DNA of 64,000 bases from Azonexus sp. (GCA_030696345.1 JAUYSK010000018.1:1-64000); one strand, 5' to 3'. Shown: positions 15,822 to 27,664, counted from the stretch's first letter. Translations and numbers: made by a program. Notes: a model not told the origin generated them from the sequence alone.

Positions 15822-18800
15822 TTGCACGTGAGTAAGGCGCAGGACCGTACGCTGGTCCGCCGGGCGCTCTATCACCGGCTGCATTGGCTATGGCCGATTC
15901 TGGCCAGGCCGGCGGTCAGGCGCAGCCTGCGCCTGCTTGGTTGGGGCATGCTTGCCACCTGGCTGGCTTTTGCGGCGCTAGTGCTGGTCCTGCGTTATGC
16001 CATTCTGCCGACCGTCGGTGATTATCAGGCGGAGATCGAACAGGCGGCGTCGCAGGCGATCGGCCAGACCGTCAAAATTGGCCGGATCGAAGCGCGCTGG
16101 CAGGGGCTGAATCCTGATCTGATCCTTGATGATGTACAGATTCTTGACCGTCAGGGAGCGCCGTCATTTACCCTGGCCCGGGTGGAAAGCGTGTTGTCAT
16201 GGCAGAGTCTGTGGCGTTGGCGTTTGACCCTGTCATTGCTGGCTTTTGATGGACCGGTGCTGCACGTTCGCCGCGACGCCAGTGGCAAGATTACCGTGGC
16301 CGGGCTGGAAGCCGAAGGCGAGACCGACCCGGCCTTTGCCGAATGGGTGCTTGAGCAGAAGCGCATCCGCATCAGCAACGCGACCATTGTCTGGGACGAC
16401 CGACTGCGCAAAGCGCCGCCGCTGGTGCTTGAAGATCTGCAATTCGGGCTGGACAACAGCGGACGCCGGCATCGTTTTGGCCTGTCGGCCGCGCCGCCGG
16501 CCGAGCTGGCGGCGCGGATCGACATTCGTGGCGAGGTCAAGGGTGATCTCGGCGAAGCGCTGGAAAGTCTGGCCGGCAAGGTATTTGTCCAGCTTGATTA
16601 TGCCGATCTGGCCGCCTGGCGGACCTGGGTCGACTATCCGGTGCGCTTGCCGCAAGGGCGCGGCGCCCTCCGTGTCTGGGGCGATCTGGAAGAGGGCGGC
16701 GGCCAGCTGACGGCGGATGTGGCGCTCGAAGAATTGCGCATCGGCCTTGGCCGCAAGCTGCCCGAACTTGATCTGGCCAACCTGCGCGGTCGCCTTGAAG
16801 GGCGCTACAAGCCGGGCGAATGGGCCGTGATCGGGCACAAGCTGGAATTGCTTACAGCGCAGGGCATTCGCATCGCCCCGACTGATTTCAAGGTCGAGTG
16901 GCGACAGAATCCGCAAACCGCTGCGGTCAGCGGCAATGCCAGCGCCAGCTTTCTCGATCTGGTGGCGCTCGGCAACCTGGCAGCCTATATGCCACTCGAC
17001 GCCCGCAGCCGGGAGTTGTTGCAGAAGCATCAGCCGCAAGGGCGAATTTCCGAATTGCGTGCCAGCTGGGGGCTGGAAGGTGAGACCCTGAAGCGTTACT
17101 CGCTGAAGGCCGGGTTTGCCCAGCTGGGGATTTCGGCCGGCGGCTACTTCCCCGGCGCCAGCGGCCTTTCCGGCAATATCGACCTGACCGAGAAAGGTGG
17201 CGAACTGGCCCTTGATGCGGGCGAGTCCAGCCTTTCGCTGCCGGCTGTCTTCCCCGAGCCGGATATCGCGCTTGATAGCCTGAAGGCACGGGTTAACTGG
17301 AAAGCCGCAGGCGACGGCGTCGATATCAAGCTGGAAAAACTCGATTTCGCTGGCCCGGATGCGGCCGGTGCGGCGCGCGGCACCTATCGCTTTGCCGGCG
17401 ACGGGCCCGGTGAAATTGACCTGGTAGGGACCGTTGACCGTGGCGATGCCAGGGCCGTCTGGCGTTACATGCCGCATGCCGTCAATGCCGAGGCGCGTTC
17501 CTGGCTAAAGCGCGGCCTGGTTTCTGGGCGTGGCTACGATGGGCGCCTGGTGCTGAAGGGAAATCTGAAGGATTTTCCATTCCGTGATGGCAAGAGTGGC
17601 CAGTTCGTCGTCACCGCCAAGGTGGTGGACGGCAAGGTGGACTACGTGCCGGGCTGGCCGGTCATCGAAAAAATCGATGCTGACATGACTTTTGGCATCG
17701 GGATGAAGCTGTCTGCCAGCAAGGGCAGCATTCTCGGGGCGTCACTGTCGGCGGTGACGGTCGATATTCCGGATTTTGAATCGTACGAAGAAATGCTGCT
17801 GGTCAAGGGTGTCGCTCAGGGGCCAACCAGCGAGTTTTTTAAATTCCTCGACCAGAGTCCGGTTGGCGACTCGATTGACCGCTTTACCGAGGGCATGACG
17901 GCGCTCGGCAACGGCCGCCTTGATCTGGAGCTGGATATTCCGCTGCGCCACGCGCTGGACACCAAGGTGCGGGGCGACTACCGATTCCAGAACAACCAGT
18001 TGCAGGTTATTCCGGCACTACCCGTACTGACCCAGGTTAACGGGCGGCTGCAGCTGACCGAAAAGTCGGTGCTGGCACAGGATATTTCCGGCAAGGCCTT
18101 TGGCGGCCCGCTCAAGGTGCAGGTCAGGAATGTTGGTGACAAGGTGGGCGTGCTGGCCACCGGCACGGCCAATATCGCCAGTGTGAGCAGCCACTTCGGC
18201 TGGCCGCTGATCAATCATTTGAGTGGTAGCGCAGCCTGGAAGGCCGACATCAACATTCGCCGGCGCAATGCGGAAGTTGTCGTCGAGTCGGACCTGCTCG
18301 GCATCAGTTCACCGTTACCCGAGCCGCTGAACAAGAACGCGATGACGCCGCTACCCTTGCGCATCGAGCGCACCGCTCCTGACTCAAGCCGGGAACAGTA
18401 CAAAATTACCCTGGGAAAAATTGGCCAGGGTCTGGTGATTCGTCGGCAGGAAAATTGGGAGCGGGCGGTACTCGCGGTGGGCGATGTTGAGCCACGCCTG
18501 CCGGAGAAGGGACTGGCAGTGCGGGTATCGACACCGAAAATCGATGCCGATGCCTGGAAGAACTTCCTGCCCGAAGAGTCCGCTGCAGGGGGGGACGGCA
18601 ATGGTGGTGGCCTGGTACTTAGTCTGGTGTCCTTGAAAACGCCGCAACTGCATTTGATGGGGCGCGATTACAGCCAGGTTGAAACGATGCTGCGGCCGCG
18701 CGATGGTGGCTGGCAGATCGGATTGAATACCCGCGAGGCACTTGGCGAGGTTTTCTGGCGCAGCGCTGGCGAAGGCTGGGTCGAAGGCAATTTCAAGCGG

Positions 18801-19721
18801 CTGGTTATCCGGCCGGCAGCAGAGGTGGGCGAAGGCAGTACGAGCCTGATCAACTCTTTGCCCGGCATGAGTCTGGTCGTTGATGATTTCTATCTTGGTG
18901 ACAAGTCGTTAGGCAAGCTGGAACTGAAGGCGCGAAATGACAAGGGTGCCTGGCGACTTGACCTGCTGAACCTGCAGAATTCCGATGGCGGACTGAAAGG
19001 CAAGGCAACCTGGCTCAATGTCGGCCGCCATCAGACGCGACTGGATTTCGAGCTGACGGCAAAGGATGTCGGCAAGATGCTCGAACGTTTGGGCTACGTC
19101 GACGCCGTGCGCCGTGGTACGGCGAAGATGAGTGGCGAAATGCATTGGAATGGCCCGCTCACCGGCATTCATTACCCCTCGCTGACCGGTCAAATGACGG
19201 TCAATGCCGAAAAGGGCCAGTTCAACAAACTGGAGCCCGGCGTTGGCAAGCTGCTCGGCCTGATTTCGCTGCAATCGCTGCCGCGCCGGCTGACCTTGGA
19301 TTTTCGCGATATCTTCAGTGATGGTCTGGCTTTCGACAGTATCGACGGCAAGCTGTCGGTGACCAAAGGCGTCATGCGGACGGCCGAGCCGCTGCGTATC
19401 AAGGGGCCGGCGGCTTATATCGAAATGCAGGGTGAAACCGACCTGAAGGCCGAGACGCAGGATTTGCAGGTGGTCGTTCGGCCCGAGATTGGCAGTATTG
19501 CCGCCGTTGGCGTGGCGCTGATCAATCCGGTGGCGGGGGCGGCTGCGCTGCTCGCGGGTACCGTGATGCAAAATCCGCTCAACCGCTTGTTCGCCTATCG
19601 CTATCATGTCACCGGAAGCTGGAGTGACCCGAAGGTCGACAAGGCGGGTCAGTCCTCGCAGGAGATCAAGCCATTACCGGAAGTCAAACCCGCCGCGACG
19701 GGAGAGGAAAGCAAGCCTTGA
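15822..19721 (+). CDS. yhdP: YhdP family AsmA-like envelope lipid-transport protein
   Basis: About 1299 residues, the size of YhdP (TIGR02099). One N-terminal transmembrane helix (about 42-66) anchors a long beta-rich periplasmic body. The AsmA-like C-terminal region GQFNKLEPGVGKLLGLISLQSLPRRLTLDF is family-typical. YhdP bridges inner and outer membranes and moves phospholipid with TamB and YdbH. The start is uncertain: TTG at 15822 or GTG at 15828, neither with a strong ribosome binding site. It overlaps the amidase gene by 4 bp; glnE-yhdP-nit-tldD is a familiar proteobacterial order. Confidence 0.92.
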   Translation: MHVSKAQDRTLVRRALYHRLHWLWPILARPAVRRSLRLLGWGMLATWLAFAALVLVLRYAILPTVGDYQAEIEQAASQAIGQTVKIGRIEARWQGLNPDLILDDVQILDRQGAPSFTLARVESVLSWQSLWRWRLTLSLLAFDGPVLHVRRDASGKITVAGLEAEGETDPAFAEWVLEQKRIRISNATIVWDDRLRKAPPLVLEDLQFGLDNSGRRHRFGLSAAPPAELAARIDIRGEVKGDLGEALESLAGKVFVQLDYADLAAWRTWVDYPVRLPQGRGALRVWGDLEEGGGQLTADVALEELRIGLGRKLPELDLANLRGRLEGRYKPGEWAVIGHKLELLTAQGIRIAPTDFKVEWRQNPQTAAVSGNASASFLDLVALGNLAAYMPLDARSRELLQKHQPQGRISELRASWGLEGETLKRYSLKAGFAQLGISAGGYFPGASGLSGNIDLTEKGGELALDAGESSLSLPAVFPEPDIALDSLKARVNWKAAGDGVDIKLEKLDFAGPDAAGAARGTYRFAGDGPGEIDLVGTVDRGDARAVWRYMPHAVNAEARSWLKRGLVSGRGYDGRLVLKGNLKDFPFRDGKSGQFVVTAKVVDGKVDYVPGWPVIEKIDADMTFGIGMKLSASKGSILGASLSAVTVDIPDFESYEEMLLVKGVAQGPTSEFFKFLDQSPVGDSIDRFTEGMTALGNGRLDLELDIPLRHALDTKVRGDYRFQNNQLQVIPALPVLTQVNGRLQLTEKSVLAQDISGKAFGGPLKVQVRNVGDKVGVLATGTANIASVSSHFGWPLINHLSGSAAWKADINIRRRNAEVVVESDLLGISSPLPEPLNKNAMTPLPLRIERTAPDSSREQYKITLGKIGQGLVIRRQENWERAVLAVGDVEPRLPEKGLAVRVSTPKIDADAWKNFLPEESAAGGDGNGGGLVLSLVSLKTPQLHLMGRDYSQVETMLRPRDGGWQIGLNTREALGEVFWRSAGEGWVEGNFKRLVIRPAAEVGEGSTSLINSLPGMSLVVDDFYLGDKSLGKLELKARNDKGAWRLDLLNLQNSDGGLKGKATWLNVGRHQTRLDFELTAKDVGKMLERLGYVDAVRRGTAKMSGEMHWNGPLTGIHYPSLTGQMTVNAEKGQFNKLEPGVGKLLGLISLQSLPRRLTLDFRDIFSDGLAFDSIDGKLSVTKGVMRTAEPLRIKGPAAYIEMQGETDLKAETQDLQVVVRPEIGSIAAVGVALINPVAGAAALLAGTVMQNPLNRLFAYRYHVTGSWSDPKVDKAGQSSQEIKPLPEVKPAATGEESKP

Positions 19722-20527
19722 GCAAGCAAAACTGCCGCATGGCCGCATTGCAGATGGTGTCGGGGCCGCGTGTCGCCGACAATCTGGCAAGCGCCGGCAA
19801 GCTGGTCGAAGAAGCTGTGGCGCAAGGCGCCCAGCTTGTGGCGCTGCCGGAATATTTTCCGATCATCGGGGCGGCCGATGCCGACCGGGTGCGGGCGCGT
19901 GAAGATTTCGGCCATGGGCCGATTCAGGACTGGCTGGCTGAAACGGCCCAGCGGCATGGCCTCTGGCTTTTTGCCGGTTCCATCCCGTTGACCGCAGCAA
20001 GCCCCGACAAGATGCGTAATTCCAGTCTGGTCTATAACCCGGCCGGGGAATGCGTCGAGCGCTACGACAAGATGCACCTGTTCGGTTTCCGCAAAGGTGA
20101 CGAGTCTTACGACGAAGCGGCTTTCATCGAGCCGGGCGAGGAACTGGTTGCCGTCGATACCCCGTTTGGGCGCGTTGCCCTTTCGATCTGCTATGACCTG
20201 CGTTTTCCCGAGCTGTACCGGGCGCTGGCACCCGTCGATCTGATCCTGATGCCGGCTGCTTTCACCGATACCACTGGTCGCGCCCACTGGGAAATCCTGC
20301 TGCGCGCCCGGGCGATCGAGAACCAATGCTATATGCTGGCGGTCGGACAGGGTGGAAAACACGAAAATGGCCGGATGACGCACGGCAACAGCATGATCGT
20401 CGACCCTTGGGGTGAAATCCTCGACCGCAAGATGAAAGGGCCGGGCGTCGTCATCGCCGATCTCGACCATGCCCGCATAGCCGAAATCCGCGAGAGCCTG
20501 CCGGCACTCGCCCACCGAATTCTCTGA
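19718..20527 (+). CDS. Carbon-nitrogen hydrolase (Nit1-like, deaminated glutathione amidase type)
   Basis: A 269-residue nitrilase-superfamily amidase. The Glu-Lys-Cys triad is visible as ALPEYFP (near residue 45), YDKMHLFGF (near 116) and [13 protein letters not shown] (near 153). The DxxxxF/ CYDLRFPE form matches Nit1/YbeM, which hydrolyses deaminated glutathione, a repair role; omega-amidase is the alternative. The start is TTG at 19718 overlapping the yhdP stop, or ATG at 19739. tldD begins 10 bp after the stop. Confidence 0.87.
   Translation: MSKQNCRMAALQMVSGPRVADNLASAGKLVEEAVAQGAQLVALPEYFPIIGAADADRVRAREDFGHGPIQDWLAETAQRHGLWLFAGSIPLTAASPDKMRNSSLVYNPAGECVERYDKMHLFGFRKGDESYDEAAFIEPGEELVAVDTPFGRVALSICYDLRFPELYRALAPVDLILMPAAFTDTTGRAHWEILLRARAIENQCYMLAVGQGGKHENGRMTHGNSMIVDPWGEILDRKMKGPGVVIADLDHARIAEIRESLPALAHRIL
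19987..19999 (+). repeat. Dispersed 13-mer GTTGACCGCAGCA, exact copy 5
   Basis: Inside the amidase gene, read as P-L-T-A-A-S, again a different frame from copies 1 and 3 on the same strand. Confidence 0.7.
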
Positions 20528-20537
20528 CGGAGTTTCA

Positions 20538-21983
20538 ATGAATCCAAACAGCGCCCTGGCGCAAGCCGAATCCCTTCTGCTCTCGCCCTTCTCGCTGACC
20601 GAAGGCGACCTGTCGCGGACCTTCGGCCAGATTCTGAGTCACCAGGTCGATTACGCCGATCTCTATTTTCAGTATTCCCGTTCCGAGGCCTGGAGCCTGG
20701 ACGAAGGTATCGTCAAGTCGGGCAGCTTCAATATCGACCAGGGCGTCGGCGTGCGCGCCATTTCCGGCGAGAAGACGGCTTTTGCCTACTCCGACGACAT
20801 CAGCTCGCGGGCGCTGGGCGACGCGGCCAATGCCGTGCGGGCGATTGCCACGGCTGGCCAGAATGGCATTTTGCCGGCTTTTCAGGCGTCCACCGCAGCA
20901 CGGTCGCTGTATGTGCCGCATGACCCGATTGCCTCGCTGCCGGCCGAAGCCAAGGTCAAATTGCTGGAACGGCTGGAGGGCTTTGCCCGGGCGCTTGATC
21001 CGCGTGTGCTGCAGGTCATGGCCTCGCTGGCCGGCGAATATGAAGTGATTCTGGTGGCCGGTTCCGATGGCCGCTTGGCCGCCGATATCCGGCCGCTGGT
21101 TCGTTGCTCGGTGTCGGTTATCGTTGAAGAAAACGGCAAGCGCGAGCAGGGTGGCGCCGGCGGTGGCGGGCGTTTTGACTTCGCTTATTTCGATGATGAG
21201 GTTCTGCAACGCTACGCCAAGGAAGCGGTGCATCAGGCAATTACCAATCTCAATGCCGAAGCCGCACCGGCCGGACAGATGACGGTTGTGCTCGGCGCCG
21301 GCTGGCCGGGCATCCTGTTGCATGAGGCGGTCGGTCACGGGCTGGAAGGCGACTTCAACCGCAAGGGCAGTTCGGCGTTCTCCGGCCGGGTTGGCCAGCG
21401 CGTCGCAGCGAAGGGCGTCACCGTCATCGACGACGGCACCATCGCCGACCGCCGCGGCTCATTGAATATTGACGACGAAGGCAATACCACCCAGCGTACG
21501 GTGCTGATCGAGGACGGCATCCTCAAGGGTTACCTGCAGGACAGCCTGAATGCGCGCCTGATGGGCGTTGCCCCGACCGGAAACGGTCGGCGGGAGTCCT
21601 TTGCCCACCTGCCGATTCCGCGCATGACCAACACCATGATGCTGGCTGGCGAGCACGATCCGCAAGAGATCATCAAGTCGGTCAAGAAGGGCATCTATGC
21701 GGCCAACTTCGGTGGCGGCCAGGTCGATATCACCAGTGGCAAGTTCGTCTTTTCGATGAGCGAGGCCTACCTGATCGAAGACGGTAAGGTGACCCGCCCG
21801 ATCAAGGGCGCAACGCTAATCGGCAACGGTCCGGATGCGATGACCCGCATCTCGATGATCGGCAACGACCTCAAGCTTGACCCCGGTGTTGGCACTTGCG
21901 GCAAGGATGGCCAGAGCGTGCCGGTCGGCGTCGGTCAGCCGACCTTGCGTATTGATGGACTGACAGTGGGCGGAACGGCATAA
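20538..21983 (+). CDS. tldD: Metalloprotease TldD
   Basis: A 481-residue TldD. The zinc site [11 protein letters not shown] (HExxxH, near residue 257) is present, with the [19 protein letters not shown] stretch and the C-terminal [22 protein letters not shown] expected for the family; a second Cys/His-type ligand region lies there. TldD forms a protease with TldE/PmbA that degrades unfolded peptides and processes microcin B17 and CcdA. The partner pmbA is not in this window. Good ribosome binding site (ACGGAG) ahead of the ATG. Confidence 0.96.
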   Translation: MNPNSALAQAESLLLSPFSLTEGDLSRTFGQILSHQVDYADLYFQYSRSEAWSLDEGIVKSGSFNIDQGVGVRAISGEKTAFAYSDDISSRALGDAANAVRAIATAGQNGILPAFQASTAARSLYVPHDPIASLPAEAKVKLLERLEGFARALDPRVLQVMASLAGEYEVILVAGSDGRLAADIRPLVRCSVSVIVEENGKREQGGAGGGGRFDFAYFDDEVLQRYAKEAVHQAITNLNAEAAPAGQMTVVLGAGWPGILLHEAVGHGLEGDFNRKGSSAFSGRVGQRVAAKGVTVIDDGTIADRRGSLNIDDEGNTTQRTVLIEDGILKGYLQDSLNARLMGVAPTGNGRRESFAHLPIPRMTNTMMLAGEHDPQEIIKSVKKGIYAANFGGGQVDITSGKFVFSMSEAYLIEDGKVTRPIKGATLIGNGPDAMTRISMIGNDLKLDPGVGTCGKDGQSVPVGVGQPTLRIDGLTVGGTA

Positions 21984-22011
21984 TGTCGCCAACATTTGAA
22001 GGGGTATTGTG

Positions 22012-22635
22012 ATGCGTGGATTTTTCTTTCTGGCTGGGCTGCTGATGTCTGCTTCAGTGTTTGCGCAGTCGCCGGCCAATGTGCAGGACCGTTTGAAGGC
22101 CATTGCGGCTGATCCGGTGGCTTTGCGGACGGCAATTGATGGCGGCAAGAAGATCACCTTTTTCTGTGCCAACTGCCACGGTGAGGACGGCAACAGCAAA
22201 TTGCCGGACGTCCCGAATCTGGCCGGCCAGAATCCGGCCTACCTGCTGGAGCAGATTCGCAAGTTCGGTTCCGGTGAGCGCAAGGACGCGTTCATGCAGG
22301 GGTTGATCAAGGTGCTCAAGGATGAAGAGCGCATTCAGGTTGCCACCTACTATGCCAGCATGACGGTGCCACCATCGCGTGCCGATGCCGCACTGGTGCC
22401 GCAGGGCAAGGAGCTGTTTGGCAAGCTTTGTGTTCGCTGTCATGGCGAGCAGGCTCGCGGCAATGAAGCCATTGCCCGTCTGGCCGGCCAGAAATCAACC
22501 TACCTGCAAACGACGATTACCCGTTACCGTGACAAGACCGGCGTCCGCAACAACCAGTTGATGAGCATTGCGACAGCGACGCTGAAGAATGAGGAAATCG
22601 TTGCTGTTGCCAATTACCTGACGCAGTTGCCCTGA
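22012..22635 (+). CDS. Di-heme cytochrome c (c4-like), periplasmic
   Basis: About 207 residues from ATG at 22012 (a GTG sits just before it). A signal peptide (MRGFFFLAGLLMSASVFAQ) is followed by two class I heme domains with FFCANCHGEDGNS (near residue 50) and KLCVRCHGEQARG (near 143), each with a later Met ligand region. This is the c4 type, which carries electrons to terminal or NO-reducing oxidases. It may serve the NO reductase further on. About 25 bp separate it from tldD; separate regulation is likely. Confidence 0.9.
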   Translation: MRGFFFLAGLLMSASVFAQSPANVQDRLKAIAADPVALRTAIDGGKKITFFCANCHGEDGNSKLPDVPNLAGQNPAYLLEQIRKFGSGERKDAFMQGLIKVLKDEERIQVATYYASMTVPPSRADAALVPQGKELFGKLCVRCHGEQARGNEAIARLAGQKSTYLQTTITRYRDKTGVRNNQLMSIATATLKNEEIVAVANYLTQLP

Positions 22636-22809
22636 GTCAGGCTGATCTGCCACTGCTTTTCGGCGGTGGCGGGTCAACTCAAGGCATTGCCGCCACAGTT
22701 CGGTAAAGCTGTCTGGCTGATTGATGTGCCGGGACTGAATGTCCAGCGCGGTCTTGAAGGCGAATCTTCCCTGTGCTTCCGGTAGAATGCCGGGTTTCAG
22801 CAATTTTCA

Positions 22810-23901
22810 ATGGGGCAGGCCATGACGCCGCAAAGCAAACCGAATACCGACGACCTTCGCATCAAGGAAATCAAGGAACTGGTGCCACCGGCGCACGTTT
22901 TTCGCGAATATCCGGTATCCACCCGCGCCGCACAGACCACCTACACGGCCCGGCAGGCCATCCACCGTATCCTGCATGGTGCCGATGACCGTTTGCTGGT
23001 CGTCATCGGCCCCTGCTCCATCCACGACTACGAACTGGCGATGGACTACGCCAGAAAGCTGGCCAAGGAAGCCGACAAGTACGCCGAGGATCTGGTCGTG
23101 GTCATGCGCGTCTATTTCGAGAAGCCCCGCACGACAGTGGGCTGGAAAGGCCTGATCAACGATCCTCGCCTCGACAACACTTTCCGCATCAACGAAGGCA
23201 TCCGCCTGGCCCGCCGCATCCTGCTCGAAGTCAACGAGCTTGATTTGCCTTGCGCTACCGAATTCCTCGACACCATTACGCCGCAATACACCGCCGACCT
23301 GATCGCCTGGGGGGCTATTGGCGCCCGCACCACCGAATCGCAGGTGCATCGCGAGCTGGCTTCCGGCCTCTCCTGCCCGGTCGGTTTCAAGAACGGCACC
23401 GATGGCAACATGCGCATCGCCGTCGATGCCATCCGTTCGGCCAATTCGCCGCACCATTTCCTGTCGGTGACCAAGTCAGGTCACACCGCCATCGTCTCGA
23501 CCCTCGGTAACGAGGATTGCCACGTCATCCTGCGTGGCGGCAAGGAACCGAACTTCGATCCGGTCAGCGTCGATGCCGCCTGTGGCGAAATCGCCAAGGC
23601 CGGCCTTGCTGCCCGCCTCATGGTCGATTTCTCGCACGGCAACAGCCGCAAACAGTTCAAGCTGCAAATGGAAGTCAGCGACAGCGTTGCCGCCCAACTG
23701 GCCGCCGGCGAAGATCGCATCGTCGGCGTCATGGTCGAGTCCCATCTGGTTGAAGGCCGCCAGGATCTCTCCCCGGAAAAGGAGCTGACCTACGGCCAGA
23801 GCATCACCGATGCCTGCATCAACTGGGAGGACAGCCTGAAGGTGCTGGAACAACTGGCCGCCGCCGTGCGGGCGCGCCGGGTGGCAGAGGCGGCGGAGTA
23901 G
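22810..23901 (+). CDS. aroG: 3-deoxy-7-phosphoheptulonate synthase (class I DAHP synthase)
   Basis: A 363-residue class I DAHP synthase that condenses PEP and erythrose-4-P at the head of the shikimate pathway. Motifs include NTDDLRIKEIKEL at the N-terminus, VIGPCSIHDYELAMDYA (metal Cys, near 63), MRVYFEKPRTTVGWKGLINDP and VDFSHGNSRKQF (metal His). Start ATG 22810 is chosen; ATG 22822 is possible. Which aromatic amino acid feeds back on it cannot be read here. A clear terminator follows. Confidence 0.95.
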   Translation: MGQAMTPQSKPNTDDLRIKEIKELVPPAHVFREYPVSTRAAQTTYTARQAIHRILHGADDRLLVVIGPCSIHDYELAMDYARKLAKEADKYAEDLVVVMRVYFEKPRTTVGWKGLINDPRLDNTFRINEGIRLARRILLEVNELDLPCATEFLDTITPQYTADLIAWGAIGARTTESQVHRELASGLSCPVGFKNGTDGNMRIAVDAIRSANSPHHFLSVTKSGHTAIVSTLGNEDCHVILRGGKEPNFDPVSVDAACGEIAKAGLAARLMVDFSHGNSRKQFKLQMEVSDSVAAQLAAGEDRIVGVMVESHLVEGRQDLSPEKELTYGQSITDACINWEDSLKVLEQLAAAVRARRVAEAAE

Positions 23902-23930
23902 TTTTTCCAGCAGTTCGGTGCAACAAAAGT

Positions 23931-23957
23931 GGAGGGAGAATTTATCCCTCCTTTTTT
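23931..23957 (+). terminator. Rho-independent terminator after aroG
   Basis: GGAGGGA - GAATTTA - TCCCTCC followed by TTTTTT. A 7-bp perfect stem ends 50 bp after the aroG stop, ahead of the convergent HD-GYP gene. Confidence 0.85.
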
Positions 23958-23965
23958 GTGCCCGA

Positions 23966-25255
23966 TCAGGTCGTTTTTTCGGTTGTGAAGAAGTAGGACA
24001 GACGTTGTCGTGGATTGATCCAGCGCAGCACTTCCGGCGGCAGGCTGGAAGGGCGCAGGGCCTCTTCGATTTTCAGGCCTTCCACTTGGGCGAGGTCGAT
24101 GGTCGGCGCTTCGCGTTTATCCATTTCCGGGCTGTAGATCAGGACGGTGGGCCGCAGGCTTTCCTTTCCCGGCGCAACGACCAAGCCCAGCGATTCATCG
24201 TTGAGCCTGATCAGCGTGCCTGGGGGGTAAACGCCGAGCAGTCGGATCAGCATGTTGAGCAGGCGCTGATCGAATTTTGCCGACTCCACCTTGAACAGCC
24301 GGGCGAGTGCTTCCGAGGGCATCAGCCCCTCGCGCTCTGGTGATTCCGGTGAGCATAGGCGGTCGTAGCGATTGACCAGTGCTGCAATGCGGGCAGCGGG
24401 TCCGGCCGTTGTCTTGCCGGTCGGCCAGCCGCTGCCGTCGATGTATTCATGGTGGTCGGCAATGACCGACATGGCGGTGGCACCAAAAGCGCCGGACAGT
24501 TTCGCCAGTTCAAGCCCATAGGCGCCGTGCTCCCGGTAGAACGCCTCCTCGTGTTTGGCGCGTACCTTGGCTTTGAGCAGGTGGGGTGGAACCTTGATCT
24601 TGCCGATGTCGTGCGCCAGTGTCCCGAGGGCGACTTCAGCCAGTTGCGCCTCGGTCAGGCCGGCCACCTTGCCAAGAACCATGGCCAGGGTCATCACATT
24701 GAGTGCATGGAACTGCGGCCCGTCGCCTTCCTTGTCGCCGAGCAGATGGAGCAGAACCTCTTGCCCCTGACTTATCTGGCTGGCCGTGGTCTTCGAGAGA
24801 TTCAATAACTGCTCGCCGGCCTGCTTCGGTGAGCGACCCATGCCCAGCATGGCTTCCCGGGTAACTTTTGCAGCCTGTTCCCAGGCGCGGTCAGCGCGCG
24901 CTGCGGCATCCTTTTGTTTCTGAAGCCGTTCGTGCTTCTCCTTGTTCTGGCGCACCATCTCTTTGGCCAGTTCGGACTCCTGCGCGGATTCTGGTTCCTG
25001 CATGTGTGCCATGGGTGTCGGTGGCACGGCGCCCTCGACGAATGGTGCAGGCTGGGCCGAGCTTTTTTCCGGGTGATAATAGAGCTTCCCGTGAATGGGC
25101 AGGGCGCGAATGGTCGCAACCTGCTTATCGTCGCTAATCTTGAAACGATTGTAGAGGAAGGGGTGGTCGTCCCAGGAAACGTCCATCCAGACAAACATGC
25201 CAATGACGACCTGAGAAGGGTCAATGGCGATCGGCTTTTCCGGTTTCTTCCACAT
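23966..25255 (-). CDS. HD-GYP domain c-di-GMP phosphodiesterase with N-terminal DUF3391
   Basis: A 429-residue protein. The N-terminal DUF3391-like part (QVVIGMFVWMDVSWDDHPFLYNRFKI) precedes a charged coiled region (about 95-130), then the HD-GYP domain: TLAHDIGKIKVPPHLL (HD dyad) and HHEYIDGSGWPTG. The usual HHExxDGSGYP has Trp in place of the Tyr of GYP, a small variation. The family hydrolyses c-di-GMP, so it may oppose the GGDEF protein at 53.7 kb. It has no signal or membrane segment and is probably cytoplasmic. Confidence 0.9.
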   Translation of the reverse strand: MWKKPEKPIAIDPSQVVIGMFVWMDVSWDDHPFLYNRFKISDDKQVATIRALPIHGKLYYHPEKSSAQPAPFVEGAVPPTPMAHMQEPESAQESELAKEMVRQNKEKHERLQKQKDAAARADRAWEQAAKVTREAMLGMGRSPKQAGEQLLNLSKTTASQISQGQEVLLHLLGDKEGDGPQFHALNVMTLAMVLGKVAGLTEAQLAEVALGTLAHDIGKIKVPPHLLKAKVRAKHEEAFYREHGAYGLELAKLSGAFGATAMSVIADHHEYIDGSGWPTGKTTAGPAARIAALVNRYDRLCSPESPEREGLMPSEALARLFKVESAKFDQRLLNMLIRLLGVYPPGTLIRLNDESLGLVVAPGKESLRPTVLIYSPEMDKREAPTIDLAQVEGLKIEEALRPSSLPPEVLRWINPRQRLSYFFTTEKTT

Positions 25256-25681
25256 ATTTCGCTTCGCGACGCCATCAAGGATATTTGTCAGCGATTATGA
25301 ACGAGCGTATGTGGCGTGACAATGAAGGCGTCGTATTTGCTACGCGAAAACAGGCCTGATCCCCGGAATAAACCGGGATAGCACCGCCCTGGCATCGTCT
25401 GATGCATCAATTCCGGGCAGTCGGGCACCTCAGTGGTGCTTGATTTTTGTCCTGGCCCAGGTCCAGATGGCTTCGCCGATATACGGAAGTATGGCAACAC
25501 ACCCTAGTGCTGCAAGCGTTTCAGGCTCTAGCATTTTGGTCCACCCTGATTTCGATATTGATCACAGTGCTCCACATGCATTTCCCGTGCCAAAGATGAG
25601 TTTGCCAAGACTTTTGCGGCAGACGTAAAAAAGCGCAGGTCTTTCGACCCGCGCCCTAAGTGCTACCTGGAGGAAACAGTT
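25256..25681. other. 426-bp intergenic region between the HD-GYP gene and norB
   Basis: The short ORFs here (62 and 70 codons) have no recognisable motif or start signal. The stretch must hold the HD-GYP promoter and the norB 3' end; no T-tailed hairpin for norB was found. Nothing else could be supported. Confidence 0.4.
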
Positions 25682-27076
<1,395 letters not shown>

Positions 27077-27505
27077 TCAGCCCTGGCTGTTAGGCGGCCA
27101 GTTATTGGTGTTGATCGAATTGACGTGTTTCAGGAAGGCCACGATGGCATTCAGTTGCTCGTCAGTGAAGTTGAACTGGGGCATGCTGCGGCGACCCGGG
27201 ATGCCGTCTTTCGGACGAGCCTGGATGAACGCCTTGGTGCCTTCTTCGCCGTAACGGACAATGACATTGCCCAGTTCCGGTGCGAAGTAGGCGCCTTCAC
27301 CCAACAGGGTGTGGCAACCGATACAGTTATTGACTTCCCAGAGCTTCTTGCCCTCGGCGATTTGCGGCGTGATATTCGCCCGCATGTCGCGTTTGGGAAG
27401 TTGCGTGTGGGTGTCGTAAGACAACGCCAGGAACAACAGGAAGAAAAATACAGTCCCCCCGTAAAAAATGTTCCGCGCCATCGATTTGGTGAACGCGCCG
27501 CTCAT
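27077..27505 (-). CDS. norC: Nitric oxide reductase cytochrome c subunit
   Basis: A 142-residue protein anchored by one N-terminal helix (IFYGGTVFFFLLFLALSY, about 14-30). The periplasmic heme-c domain has NNCIGCHTLLGEGAYFAPEL (CxxCH near residue 62) and the axial Met in GRRSMPQFNFTDEQLNAI. NorC passes electrons from soluble cytochromes to NorB. It is first in the norCB operon, and an FNR/NnrR-like sequence lies about 70 bp upstream of its start. Confidence 0.96.
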   Translation of the reverse strand: MSGAFTKSMARNIFYGGTVFFFLLFLALSYDTHTQLPKRDMRANITPQIAEGKKLWEVNNCIGCHTLLGEGAYFAPELGNVIVRYGEEGTKAFIQARPKDGIPGRRSMPQFNFTDEQLNAIVAFLKHVNSINTNNWPPNSQG

Positions 27506-27568
27506 TGTTTTCCCCCTTTGGAAATAGTTTGGCCGGCCGATGTTAGGCGGCAGGGCTGGCAGGGGGCT

Positions 27569-27582
27569 TTGATGTTCGTTAA
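27569..27582. promoter_or_regulatory. Possible FNR/NnrR (DNR)-type site upstream of norC
   Basis: TTGAT-GTTC-GTTAA resembles the FNR-family consensus TTGAT-N4-ATCAA: the first half is perfect and the second matches 3 of 5. It is centred about 70 bp before norC. NO-responsive NnrR/DNR regulators use such sites for nor genes. The match is imperfect. Confidence 0.35.
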
Positions 27583-27608
27583 AAAATGAAAATGGCCGAA
27601 AAATAGTG

Positions 27609-27621
27609 GTCGACCGCAGCA
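27609..27621 (+). repeat. Dispersed 13-mer variant GTCGACCGCAGCA (intergenic copy)
   Basis: The only copy of the GTYSACCGCAGCA family that lies clearly outside coding sequence, between norC and the rhomboid gene. Confidence 0.6.
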
Positions 27622-27664
27622 GTCAAAATTTAGCCGTCGGAAAGATGCTGCAGCAGGCTGTTGC

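Noticed and set aside
16233-17477. 414-codon minus-strand ORF in yhdP
   Set aside because: Antisense shadow of a high-GC gene; no recognisable domain and no start signal.
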